NCBI GenBank assembly: GCA_032768795.1
Contig: CP136491.1
Span: 1,116,001-1,180,000 of the forward strand
Length of the DNA stretch: 64,000 bases
Direction: 5' to 3'
DNA from: Tremella fuciformis
Taxonomy: Eukaryota > Basidiomycota > Tremellomycetes > Tremellales > Tremellaceae
Shown here: positions 42,743-53,667 of the stretch, piece by piece
Numbering within the stretch: the stretch's first letter is position 1
Layout of the letters: each line of letters opens with the position of its first letter
Position numbers and translations under genes: made by a program
Notes under the pieces: model-generated
What the model was told of the DNA's origin: nothing
The model's input: the letters and a program-made list of their open reading frames with translations, nothing else
The model's database searches: none

Positions 42743-45299
42743 ATGTCCGAGACTGACCCGCAACGTCCCGCACGGCCGGCAGGCTCGACCACACCTAATG
42801 CTACATCTCCTACCGCCGCGCGTCCCACCGCTGTCTTCCTCGAGGATGAAGCCCCGCGCCCCAGACCCAACTTTGGGTCGATGCTCTTCCTCACCGCCTT
42901 CTTCTTCTTCATGTCGAACAACAACACCCCCGTCTCAGACAGACAGGTCACCATGGGCCCGAATGGCGAGCTCATCCCGCGTATAACGGAGCTTGATCTC
43001 GCTCGTTCCACTCTGGCAGAATGGCAGGGCGTGTTGAACGGAACGCAGATCAGCAACTATACCGCTCCGCCTTCGCCCGCTGTCGAACCTGCGACGCTGC
43101 TTCCGACTGCGTGGCGACAGCACCATGGACATGAGTACTGGACCAACATCACCGGATTCTACCGGGACGCCCATGTGCACCCGCTCGAGCTGGCCGACTC
43201 GGCGCTCAAGTCGGGATTCTGGGCAGACGCACAGGTGCCGGACCGCCAGGCGGGGTGGAACGAGACCCGTGCCGAGGCTATGCGGGGAACTTGGGACTGG
43301 GCCAACACGACGACGTGGAGTATGAACCTGCGCGAGAGGCCACTGGCGGCGAACCTGACGAGCTATGATGAACAATGGGACTCGGACGAGTGGAGCTGGA
43401 TCAAAGGCTCGGTCACGCTCAGCGCGTCTCCCGGTCCGCACCTCCCTGGCGAGACGGCCAAGCAGCGACACGAGAAGGGTGAGGAGACGCTGGAGTACAA
43501 CTTCTACGGATTGCACTACCTGCCGAACGGCACATACAACTTGTACGGCTTACCGGACGGCAAGAGGATCGACATCCGTCATCTGGCCGGGATGTGGGAG
43601 GGGATCTGGAAGAACGCGACCAGCTATGCGATCCTTGGGGAGCTCGAGAGGGAGCTGTCGGCGCAGATGGAGAATCTCCTGCTGGCGGAAGCCAAAGATG
43701 ACCGTGAGTAGCTTGATTGAAGCGCACAGTGGCACCTCCTGACGACTAGCCGAGACCGTCACGAGCTGCCCACTTCTCATTCACCTGGCTTTGCCTCATC
43801 TCCCTCACTCCACCCACGCCGCGCAGGTGAAAGCGTACGAAGAAGAGCTGCGACACCCTTCAGGTTTGAGATGGAGCTTGCCGAAACCGCCAAACTACTG
43901 GGATGGACTAGGTTTGGGCGGTGTAGCGGTGGCAGATGAGTGTGGCTGGGCTTTGGGCATCGAAGGCGGCACAGGTGTGAGCATAGATGATTTCTGGCGC
44001 AAGACCATCAATTGTGAGTAAGATGTCTTTACTTGGGCCGGAGGCTGACTAGTGAGACGCTGCATACGCGACGTTGTCACAACTGCTTGTTCTCCTTCTG
44101 ATGATCCGACAAATGGAGGCGACACGTACACCGTCAACTCTTGCCAAAGTCTCCCTGTGGACGATCATCATGATGGCGATTCTGGACTCCTGGGTCTTCT
44201 CGTCTCATGTCATCGTCGGGATCATGACGGACACCAAGGCCTCCTTGCCTCTCATCGTGCCCGGATTTCTGTGCCTATGCTCAGCGGTCCTGTTTGGACC
44301 AGTAAGCCATTCACTCTCTCACTGGCGGAGCCTGACTCTCAGCGCTACGCGGTCATCATACATCGTATTCAGGCTCCAGAATCGCTGCCCGCTCGTCCGA
44401 CACCTGCACCACCGGCTGTACAAGCTACACCATCGTCGTCTGAGGATGATGGTGCTGCCCTATTGTCGTCTTCGACTGCGGAAGTCGAGCATACGCCAAG
44501 CCGCTGGCAGAGAGTCTTGGATGCTTTCAATACCTATCCAGCCCTGAAATGTACGTCGTCCCAGCAGCACATGAGGCTTCGCTGATCGCGAGTCCTTGCC
44601 GGTGGTATCGGCCTCATGATCTACTTCCGTATAGCCCTTCGACCGACCTTCATCCCCTTCCTCTTGTTCTCCATGTACAGCTTTTGGGTCCCGCAGATTT
44701 GGCGCAACGCCACGCGGGGGTCTTCCGGGGCCATGTCCCGGTCGTTCGTCCTGGGCACGGCAGCCGGCAGGATGGCCCTGCCAATCTGTAAGCGGTCTCA
44801 CCTTCCTGGAAACAATCCCAAAGTCTAATGTATCAGACGTCTTTGCCTGTCCCGACAACGTGCTATTCGTGTCTCCGTCACCGACAATCTGGCTCACTGT
44901 CCTGTGGCAGGCGACCCAGATCGCCGTCCTGTTCGCCCAGGAACGTCTTGGGCCCGCCTTCTTCATGCCGAAATCGATGCAGCCCCCTGAGTCGTACAAC
45001 TACCACCCCTACATCCCCCCAGCGGACCCCGAGAACCCAGCCAGTGCAGGAGGGGAGGAAAAGACGTGCTCCATCTGTATGGAGGAGGTCAACACCAGTC
45101 CGGCCGGTCCGACCGAGACGATCCTCGGTCTTGGCGGTCAGCGGCGGAGCTACGCCGTTGCCCCATGTCACCATCTATTCCACACCAAGTGCCTGTCACA
45201 GTGGCTGGCGATCAAGGTGTGCTCGACGCATATTGCGGTGTATGTCGCTAATGACAGACAATCTGCCCACTCTGCAAACGCAGCTTGCCGCCCTTATGA
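42743..45299 (+). CDS. TUL1: Golgi/endosome membrane RING E3 ligase Tul1 (Dsc1)
   Basis: Multipass E3 ubiquitin ligase of the Dsc complex, which ubiquitinates membrane proteins in the Golgi and endosomes. In fission yeast the same complex activates SREBP; that role is not shown here. From ATG 42743: a cytosolic N-terminus, first membrane segment FGSMLFLTAFFFFMSNN, and a long lumenal domain with many N-glycosylation sequons (NGT, NYT, NIT, NTT, NLT, NAT) and NFYGLHYLPNGTYNLYGLPD. Membrane helices follow (ATLSQLLVLLLMIRQME, LWTIIMMAILDSWVFSSHVI, LPLIVPGFLCLCSAVLFGP, MIYFRIALRPTFIPFLLF). A C-terminal RING-H2 reads CSICMEE, then PCHHLFHTKCLSQWL, then CPLCKRSLPPL ending at 45299. The last intron (about 45214-45260) splits the RING and restores TICPLCKR. 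About seven exons. Length is as expected. Confidence 0.92.
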
Positions 45300-45404
45300 T
45301 AATTGTTATCGTGTCTTACTGAAGCAGAGGTAGATCCCGTGTCTATGCATTGTTGTACAGGTCAGAGAATGCGACTGTTCAGCTCTACAGGCAACACCTG
45401 GATT

Positions 45405-47852
45405 CTACATCTCGTGTGCGTGCTCCGTCCCCGCGTGACCCCCCTCGGCGCCCACTTCCATCTCGGGCCGATAGACGAAATCCATCTTGCCGCGACTGGG
45501 AGCGACAAGTCTCGCCCACTCGAGGTACAGCCTGAAGACGTAGGCGACCATGTCCTCCTTCCGCCAGTGGGTGGCGGACCACTCTTTGCCTGCTGCAGCA
45601 ATGTCCGCTGCGAGTGCCGGCTCGCCCGCACGGTCGTTCAGGTCTCCACGGAACTGGTCATCAGCTTCGCTCCGCCTCAGATCCGAGAAGCTGACAAAAG
45701 TGAGCACATCGTAGATGTCGGAATAATCCACTTGGACCGGCACATAGTGCACCCACGGCTGGATCCGGTCGGTCCACCATTCGGCTAGATGTCAGCATTT
45801 GGATACAGAGTTGCTCGGGTGCGGCTGCTCACGCATGATGGTGCTCTTGAAAATCAAGCTGCCAGTGGTCAGGAGGCGCTTGAAGCGTGCCGACCAGGCA
45901 TTGCCGTCCACGTCCAGTATGTAGCGGTAGTACTTTTCCACATCGGGCTGCATGCGCTCGAGCCAGGTGAACTCGTCCCGCAGTTCGTCGCAGGTGCCGT
46001 CTTCAACACTGCATTCTGCAGGTCAGCCACGCTCACTTTGATCAGAACCAAAGAAAAGGCGGACTCACGCAGTGGCTCCGAAACAAAGCCGACGTCCATG
46101 TAATGTCCGTTCGTCACAATCCACGGGACCTCCTTGACGCCCTTCTCCAGCCCCATACCCCTCAGACTCTTTGGCGGAGGAAGGAGAGAAACACTCTCAT
46201 CGTCGTCCGCCTTGTTCGCAAGCCGAACCAATCGGCTACGATGGCTATTACGCCACGCCGTGCCCTGTGTGTGCAGCGTACCGGTATTTGTCCCACGCCA
46301 CAGGAGGCGCGTCTGGTTTTTCTCGTCCCACGGGAGACTGGGGGTATCCTCGACCCACTGCTCCGTCGGGACGCCTAGTATGTCGGCGTGCAGGCTCGTC
46401 TTGGACAGCGAGAAGATCGGCACGAGGTCTCCCATGGTGGGATGCTTGTCGCTCAGCGCCCCGTGCAGCGGGACCAGCTCGGGGTGTTCGCAGATATCCA
46501 TGAGTGTCGAGTGCGAAGCCACGAATCCCTTTGAGTGGGAAGAGGTATGGTGCGCGAAGCGGTTCACTCGCATCTGCGAGTTGCGCGGGCAAGCCGCTGC
46601 CCATCCTCGCAGAGACGTGTCGACCTGCGTGTCCTCATCATACCCTGTCAATCAGCCTCGTTCTGGCTCCTCAAAGAAGCTCTCGCTGCTTTAGCAGCTC
46701 GAGCAGCCTATTGGCACTCACACTCATCTTCCTCTACATGCTCGATCAACTCGGCCCGGTGATCCCAGCTCACGACGCTCATGGGCGAATCATGCACAGA
46801 ATAGACGGCAGAGAAATCTCCGAGGTACTTGGCGATCGGCTTGAGGAGCTCGCTCTGGTCGGCCAAGCGAAAGTCGGCACCCCAGATCTGCTCCGGGTCA
46901 TAAGTCGAGGACGTGCGGACAGATCCGGATTTAACGCGAAGGGTGTATGTGTCGGGCAGGAGCGAGGCTTCTTGAATCTTCTTATTCAGATGTTTGGGAG
47001 ACAGGGCGCGGAAGGGCAAAAGATCGTGGTGAATACGGTCATATTCGTCCGGCAGAGGGACGTCATTTTCGCTATCAATCAGCGTCCTCTCCCTTATTTT
47101 GCAGGCCTGAGAACTGACACAACGTAGCGCCACCACTTGTCGAAGCCCTTCGGAGGTTGACGATGATAGCGTCGCTTGTACTCCTCCACGGCCTCCTTGA
47201 GGGTCTTGCTCTGCCTCGCAACCTTTGTGTCCCATGCCTCTCGTCCATCCCTGATGAGCTGGTATATCGGGTGTACCTTGTTCTGAAGATCGACCTTGAG
47301 CAGGCCTTTCTCAATAGGGTGATCCGGTGCTGTCCGCATCTTCACGGCAGCGGGTATCACCCCTTTGACATGTGTGCCACCTCGCCTCGAGCTGAGAGGG
47401 TTGACCTTCCCTGCTGATCCCGTCGCGCGTGCTTGCTGCTGGAGGCCTTCGCTGTGTTTTCCCGGCAGGGCATCTCCGCCGACCGTTTGACTCAAAGGTC
47501 TAACGACAAAGAACCAGATGCACCCCATGGCCAAGACGTAGATGACCAAGCGGGAGCGTCGGAGGTGTCTGCGTACTGCAAATGGGATGATTGTCCGGCG
47601 CTTCTTTGTCTCGTCCTCATCGCCTGTCGGCGCGGGCGGAATGCCCTCCTCCAGTACACCAGACAGGCGCCGGCCGACAGCCCATGCCGCTTGTAGCCGC
47701 GAGACTTTGCGAGGAGAATCTTTGGCGGAGGCTTTGGAGGGGTCCCGGCGATAGTTGGCCAGCTGATCCTGGTGGCGTTTCTGCGCGGCGAGCGATGGCG
47801 AGGAGGGGGGAGTGAGCACCGGCCCCCGTGGTGGGGCATGGCGCAGAGACAT
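45405..47852 (-). CDS. GT90 glycosyltransferase, CAP10-like (possible beta-1,2-xylosyltransferase)
   Basis: Type II Golgi membrane protein of the CAP10/GT90 family, which in Cryptococcus includes the xylosyltransferase Cxt1 and the capsule protein Cap10. From ATG 47852 (MSLRHAPPRGPVLTPPSS): a cytosolic tail, a signal anchor (SRLVIYVLAMGCIWFFVV), a stem, then HPIYQLIRDGREAWDTKVAR, GFDKWW, DPEQIWGADFRLADQ, LVPIFSLSKTSLHADILGVP, the conserved RLLWRGTNTG block, and the catalytic-domain end EFTWLERMQPDVEKYYRYIL with DVDGNAWSARFKRLLTTGSL, FKSTIMPEWWTDRIQPWVHY and VPVQVDYSDIYDVL. About six exons. Convergent with TUL1, about 100 bases between stops. The exact acceptor cannot be read from sequence. 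Confidence 0.88.
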
Positions 47853-49029
47853 GTTGGTGAGGACAGGTGGGGAGTGAGGTGTAGGGGAGCGAGTCTGTCG
47901 ATGTTGTACGAGTGACGGTTGGCGAACTCGCTGGTGCTATAAATGACAATGACGGTCGGTAGAGAGATGGATGACGACGACGCCTCTGATCGACGTCGCG
48001 ACGCCCAAAAACGCCTGCGTTATACCACGAACGCAGCAGTCGCCGGCGGACACGACGAGTCGGGTTGGCTTGCTGGATTTGGCGGTGATGGTTTCGCCCT
48101 GTTGGGCATGTGTGTCGCGGGAGGCGGGCCAGACAGATCTAGTCACAAGGGTCGGTGGGTCGGTCTTGCATCCGCGGTCCGAGGTTGAGCTGAGCCCGCG
48201 TCGATCAGATGCGCCGGTATGGCGCGAGGGACAGGTTACTCTAGTGTAGCAGATCTCGCGGGACATGTCACCAGTCGGAAAAAGTTAGATTGACAGCCAT
48301 CCATGCCAGCCTCTCTTTCCTCCATTCCCGCCTTGCCGGGGCCGTCGACCGATAATCTAGGCACGAGCAGCTGTTCATCTTCTGCGATCCTGTCAAGCAA
48401 GCAGTCAGGCAAAGCAAGCAGGCAAAGCATGAGATGTAGATGTAGGGGCGTATCCCGCTGTTTCAAACCAGATGAAAGAGTTGGACGAAAAGGGCAAAAA
48501 CATGAGAATCATCTCCCGTCACGTCAGATCAGGAACCGGATCTCTTCTGCGTGACGTGGACTTCTGGGTCTTGAACAGTATCGGTGATAAGCGGACGCGA
48601 CGCTCGGACCTCTGTTGCCGAGCACTCGAGCACTGCTATGATTCTGAAACCTTGCACGTAACAAGGTCATTTCACAGCAGCAACACGGTTAGTGTACTAC
48701 TAGCTCGTCTCGTCTTTCTGCTGCGACCATCACAACCACTCCTGCCGCGAGCGTGGGAAGCGAAGGCCTCGGTCCGCGGCACCGTCTCGCGACCATCTCA
48801 CTAGACACGTTCTTCAACGCCGAGTTCTGTCTGAGTGGGGCATCAGCCAAGGTGACTTTATCTCAGACGACTGCCTAGATCAAGCAAGCCAAGCCTTCAG
48901 CGCATTGTAGAGCCATCATCTCCCGGCCAAATCCATCACATGCTCAATACGACGCGAGTGCGCTATAACGGGCTCTGGAGGTGATCGTAGGGACGCGCCG
49001 GGGTCTATTTTGGGTCGGACATCGTCGAG
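47853..49029. promoter_or_regulatory. Divergent upstream region between GT90 and the zinc transporter
   Basis: About 1.2 kb without a recognisable gene. Both promoters must lie here. A CAAGCA/AGGCAAAG-type short repeat is seen near 48395-48430. Frames are short on both strands. Confidence 0.4.
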
Positions 49030-51609
49030 ATGAACGGCCTGAGCGGACCTACCTCACCCTCTTCGACAGACTCGACGGGGTCCATAGCAGAGACGACTCT
49101 GCCCACCCCTGACTTGCTCGGTCTGTCCCCTCGAAGTACGATCGCTTCACCCACAGTCCCTAATGACTCGATGAATGGGTACGGTCCACCGGTGAAGAAA
49201 CTCGACTTGTTCTCACCTGTATCGTCCACCCGGCCAACATCCACGCTCCCTGACAATGGTCTGGAAGTACCGTTCTCGCCGGCCTTGGTCCCCAGCATCG
49301 CCGTGCAGGACACGACTTTCGATGGTTATCAGCATACCAAACGCACCTCGGTCTTCCCCTCGTCTTCCTCTCGAGCTGGACCTCCTCCACCACTTGCACT
49401 ACGATCGACCATGACTCTCCCGCCTACCCCTTCATCACCATCAGCGGGCCTCTTTGCACCTGGTATGGCGCGCAACGGGTCTGGACTCGCTATCTCTGGG
49501 GTGATGGATCGCCAAAGTTCTATCGAAACGGAGGCGGCTGATCGCCTCCCTGAAATGACTCCATCGCCTATGCGAGCAAATTTCCGTACGGTCGATATGA
49601 ACGGCAATCCCGTCTCGCCAGCCCCATGGCAGCTATCCGCGCAAGCCTCTCCAGCGTGGCAGGGATTTGATCACGCCATGCCGTCTCCAGGTCGAGCGGA
49701 TTGGCCTCGTCGTTCATCACAACCGATCTTTCCTCCACCTTCGCCCTTGTCTCCCGCCAATCGAGGACGCTTTGACCCTACCCCGAATCATGGTCTTCAT
49801 GCACGCAACCTTTCCCTCTTCTTTCCTCAACCAGGAAAAGCCCTCGTTGTACCGGAAGATCAGGAACTCCCACCCGAAAGCCTGGGATCTTCCTCGGAAC
49901 AACCAGGAGATAGCCTCATACCGGAAGCCAATGGCTCCCATGGTCGGTCTCGATTCGGAGGGAACAGCAATTGGAGTTTTGGCCAATCAACCGGGCCACA
50001 GGACTTTCTGGGATCACCAGATGTCAAGCAGAGCAAACGTCGGGGACACCACGTGCGTCTTTCTTCGAGTACAACGATGCAGTCTCTAACACTCAGCATA
50101 AGCACTCCTTGTCTCACAATTTCTTCTCGTTTCTGGATCCGACGCAGACGAATCCTGCTCTGGGGCAAATGTCTGACTCCTCGACCAACAACCAGCTCGC
50201 GTCCCCGTCGCCAGTCGCCCCTCATCCCATAACTGACCGCCCACAACCGGTCCCAATGCCTCTCTTTCACGCTTCTGCGTCCACGGCAAACGGCCTCTCT
50301 CCCCTCCCTCCGACCAAGCGTGACCCTCACATGCAGTTCTTGGCTTCATTCGCATTGCTCGAGGCCCTCATTGGAGCCGCAATCTGGGTCGAGGGACAAA
50401 TGTCCGGCTGGCGGAGTCTTGCTGGAGTAGGCTACCTGGTCCTCTTTGACTCCCTGGGAGTTGCGGTCAGCTTGTTCAAGGGAGAGGGTCAGGGATGGAG
50501 TAGCATTCGGAAGCCGTATGGGTGCGTCGAATCATTGCGGAAAATATGATCGTCTTAAAGCGCAGGACCGGTCGTCTCCTCGCCCTACTATATTTTGCTC
50601 AAAGTCTCTTTCTAGGCTATGCCGCCGTGTGCATCGCCAAAGAAGCCATCGAACAGGTCCTACTTGGAGCTGGCGCTCACGATCACGGCCTGGGCGGCGG
50701 ACATGGACATGGAGAGATGGGTGGACATCACGAGGAGCGTGGGTTTCCTCACCTCCTGTTAGCATGCGCGACTCTTGCGGCGACGTTCTCGGGTGCAGTC
50801 CTGGGAAATCATGCTTCGTTGGTTGACGGTAAGTGTGAGGTATGACCGAAAGAGCACTGTCTGAGAGCAGCCGTTGGTCCCCTTTTCCTGCCAACGCGAT
50901 ATGTGAAGCTCGGTGTGGTGCAAAAGTTCAGCCGTGTCATGGCAAACCCATTCAGCCTCACGGTCATCCTGTCCAGCGCTAGCATCCTTCTTGGGTCCTG
51001 GACGGTGCCAGAGTCAGTACACATTTTGTCGGGTCCGTCAGACTTACGGGCAGCTCTGCATTGCAATCTCTCGACTCTGCTCTATCGTTGATCCTCACTA
51101 TTCTGGTGTGCGCCTTGACCTACCCTTCGACTCTTGCATTCGGGCACGTGCTTTTGCAGACCGCCCCGTCGCCTTCATCCCAACAGATGATCTCGCTGCA
51201 AAAGTCCGTAAGGGATATGGAAGGCGATCGGCGCGTGCTTGGGATGGGTACCACCCGATGTTGGGCAATCTCGACAGGTCTGTCGTTCCCGGAGCAGGAC
51301 CCCTCGCTATCTCGCCCTGGCAGCATTTCTGCCGCGCCCTCAAGGCGAGCCAGTTGGGCTTCATCGATTAACTCGCCACAGCTATCACCGAGTCCAACAA
51401 GCGAGAAGCTGAGCTTCAACTTCGGGCGTCATGAGGAGGGGGTGCCTGTCGTTGTGACGGTGACTGTGCACGTCGCCGACGATCTGGGAGATAGAGATGT
51501 CCTGGAGGTGATTAAAGACGCTTGGAATCGCGTGTCGGCAGCGGTAGGTGCAGAAAGCGAAGTCACCGTGTGCGTGCGTAGGGGATGGGAAGGTGTGGAC
51601 GAGCATTGA
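49030..51609 (+). CDS. Zinc transporter of the cation diffusion facilitator family, Zrg17-like
   Basis: By family, a secretory-pathway zinc importer; yeast Zrg17 works as a heteromer with Msc2 in the ER. From ATG 49030: a roughly 360-residue disordered, Pro/Ser-rich cytosolic N-terminus, then SKRRGHH joined by a short intron (CAC|GTGCGT...CTCAG near 50053-50097) to KHSLSHNFFSFLDPTQTNPA. The membrane domain follows: FLASFALLEALIGAAIWVEG, GVGYLVLFDSLGVAVSLF, GRLLALLYFAQSLFLGYAAV, a His-rich cytosolic loop (HDHGLGGGHGHGEMGGHH) typical of zinc CDF proteins, LLLACATLAATFSGAVLGNH, NPFSLTVILSSASILLGSW and DSALSLILTILVCALTYPST. A C-terminal ferredoxin-like domain reads VTVTVHVADDLGDRDVLEVI, ending at 51609. 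The very long N-terminus and the family fit Zrg17 better than vacuolar zinc transporters. Confidence 0.83.
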
Positions 51610-52231
51610 GCATTCGGCATTCATCACTGGTCGCGTAGCATAGTCTTAGCATTGTGTTTGCACACCGCATCGTTGTAGACGTAAGTGACACATGAACCAC
51701 ATTGCATTTACAGTAGTATGGATGTTAGGCCCCGCTTTTTCTGTCGCCCCGCCACCGGCTTCGCGCCAATTCCACCACCACCGCCCACTTTCCTCTTCCT
51801 CTGCATTGTCCGCCACGCCCCTCTTCCCTTTCTCTGATCGTTGTTCTCGTTCTTGTCCCTCTGCATAGCCCAACTCGACCCCTCCTGTCCTTCTCCCGAC
51901 AACTCGACCCTCGACTTGCGGACTCGCGTTCACCCCTGAGGCTCGTTGCCACTCCGCTTTCCCATTCTTCTCCGCACTCGGTATTCCTTTTACCTCACGT
52001 CGACCCTCATTGCTTCTCAGGCTCAATCAAATCCACTTGGCCTCGCTAGAACTTCACCGCGTCTGCTTCTTGGGGAAGCCCTACCAGTGCGCCTCGAGCA
52101 ACGAGGTGCTACTCAATCACGCCCTGGGTGGTGCTCGTCTGATCGCCCGACCGTTTCTACTAGAAGTAGTCGGTGGACCCAAACCCTCACAAGTGCAGTG
52201 GGAGAGGAGTGCGAGACCTGGAACGTACAAG
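51610..52231. promoter_or_regulatory. Upstream region and 5' leader of RAD6
   Basis: Pyrimidine-rich from about 51735 to 52000, as is common in fungal promoters and leaders. No gene recognised. Contains the 3' end of the zinc transporter gene at the left. Confidence 0.45.
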
Positions 52232-53212
52232 ATGGTGAGTGGCTCGTCTGTCACGCCTGATGCCCCCTGTCAAGTGGAGGGGGCCGAGCTCCGCCAGGAT
52301 GGGCGAACAGCTTGGTCATCATGGCTTTGCATCATGCGCGCCCTGCTTTTCCGTCCCCCTGTGTGTCGCACACTGCACACGAGGTCTACGGCATACGAAA
52401 TGCTATCTCTCCACACACCTGAATCTACATGCCAGCTGCATCGTCATCCGTGCAGGCCGGACCTGACCCCAGTCCACCAATGCGAAGCGTCGCCTCATTC
52501 GCGACTTCAAGCGGCTGGCGTCCGACCCGCCCGTCGGCATCAGCGGCAGTCCCAACCCGGACAACATCATGATCTGGAACGCTGTCATCTTCGGCCCGCG
52601 TGAATATCTCCTCCCCTTTCTGCAGGATGTCGCTGACTCGTATCAGCCGACACGCCGTTTGAAGATGGCTCGTTCCGCCTCACATTGACATTCACCGACG
52701 CCTACCCGAATAAGCCACCGACTGTCCGGTTCATCTCCAAGATGTTCCACCCGAACATCTATGCGAACGGCGAGCTGTGTCTCGACATCCTGCAGAACAG
52801 ATGGAGCCCGACATACGACGTCGGGGCGATATTGACCAGTGTGCAGAGTCTCTTCAACGATCCCAATCCCGCGAGGTGAGCATCCGTATCTGTATCAGCG
52901 AGTAAGACTGATCCGTAGTCCGGCCAACGTCGAGGCCGCCCAGCTGTTCAAGGAGAACACAAAGGAGTACGAGAGGCGCGTTAAGGTGGGTGACTGTGGT
53001 GGTGGTTTTGTGTGTGGAGTGCTGAGACGCAGCAAACGGTCGAGCAGAGCTGGGTCGATAATCCTGAAGAGCTCGAGGCCGAGGTGGCTGCTGCCGCTCC
53101 GGCTGCTCCGGCTCCGGGGCCGAGTGGACAGGTCCCAGCACCAACACCAGCCCAAGCCCAAGTCCAGGCGCAAGCGCAAGCGCCGGCCCCGGCAGCAGGA
53201 CCATCGGCCTGA
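52232..53212 (+). CDS. RAD6: Ubiquitin-conjugating enzyme E2 Rad6 (Ubc2)
   Basis: E2 of DNA-damage tolerance (PCNA with Rad18), histone H2B ubiquitination (with Bre1) and N-end-rule degradation (with Ubr1). Exons: ATG alone at 52232-52234 with GTGAGT directly after; 52473-52599 ([32 protein letters not shown]); 52647-52875 ([39 protein letters not shown] with the active-site Cys, [20 protein letters not shown]); 52919-52985 ([20 protein letters not shown]); 53033-53212 ([18 protein letters not shown] and tail). All splice sites are GT-AG and keep the frame. The core is full length. The C-terminal tail is acidic at first as in yeast Rad6, then Ala/Pro/Gln-rich (about 40 residues), which is unusual. 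The active-site context matches Rad6, not other E2s. Confidence 0.95.
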
Positions 53213-53549
53213 GTTTGGTGGTGTAGAGCCGAGTCGCACATCGATACCATCCGTTCCTGCTCATGATCACACCGGCCGCCTGTTGTGTTCCCGGCTACTT
53301 TAGTCATTGTCACATGGCATCCATTCACCATGAATTATGCACATGCAGTGCTGCATTCGAGGGCGAGTGTGTCGTGGAGGGTTCGTGTGAGCAGAACTCC
53401 TAGCTGTGAGTGTTAGCAGTATGAGCTCAGTGTCGATGTTCGGGAGTGTGACGGGAGCAGAACCCCTTTCTATAAGTGGGCTCAGCGTCTACTCTATCCA
53501 TACATACTGCTGCGCTCGAGGGACCTGCAGCTTAAAAGGCCTGAGACAA
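53213..53549. other. Intergenic between RAD6 and the 5S rRNA gene
   Basis: RAD6 3' region and flank of the 5S gene. No other signal seen. Confidence 0.4.
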
Positions 53550-53667
53550 AACCACAGCACCCAGGATTCCCACCTGGTCCCCCACGGTGGTACTGACTGG
53601 GCGACACACGATTTGGCTTCCCAGAGCGGACGGGATGGGGCATTTTTCGTATTCAATGGCCGTGGAT
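53550..53667 (-). rRNA. 5S ribosomal RNA
   Basis: On the minus strand, 118 bases starting ATCCACGGCCAT at 53667 and ending GGTGCTGTGGTT at 53550, followed by TTT as a polymerase III stop. Diagnostic blocks are CATCCCGTCCGCTCTGGGAA near the loop A region, CAGTACCACCGTGGGGGACC, and GTGGGAATCCTGGGTGCTGT at the 3' half. Length and both ends agree with fungal 5S. It stands alone among protein genes, with no rDNA repeat in view. The middle (CAAATCGTGTGTCGCCC) departs from the common fungal consensus, so this could be a variant or decaying copy. Confidence 0.85.

Noticed and set aside
42743..51609. Functional gene cluster of secretory-pathway genes (TUL1, GT90, Zrg17-like)
   Set aside because: Orientation is convergent and divergent, functions are generic, and no pathway links them; probably chance.
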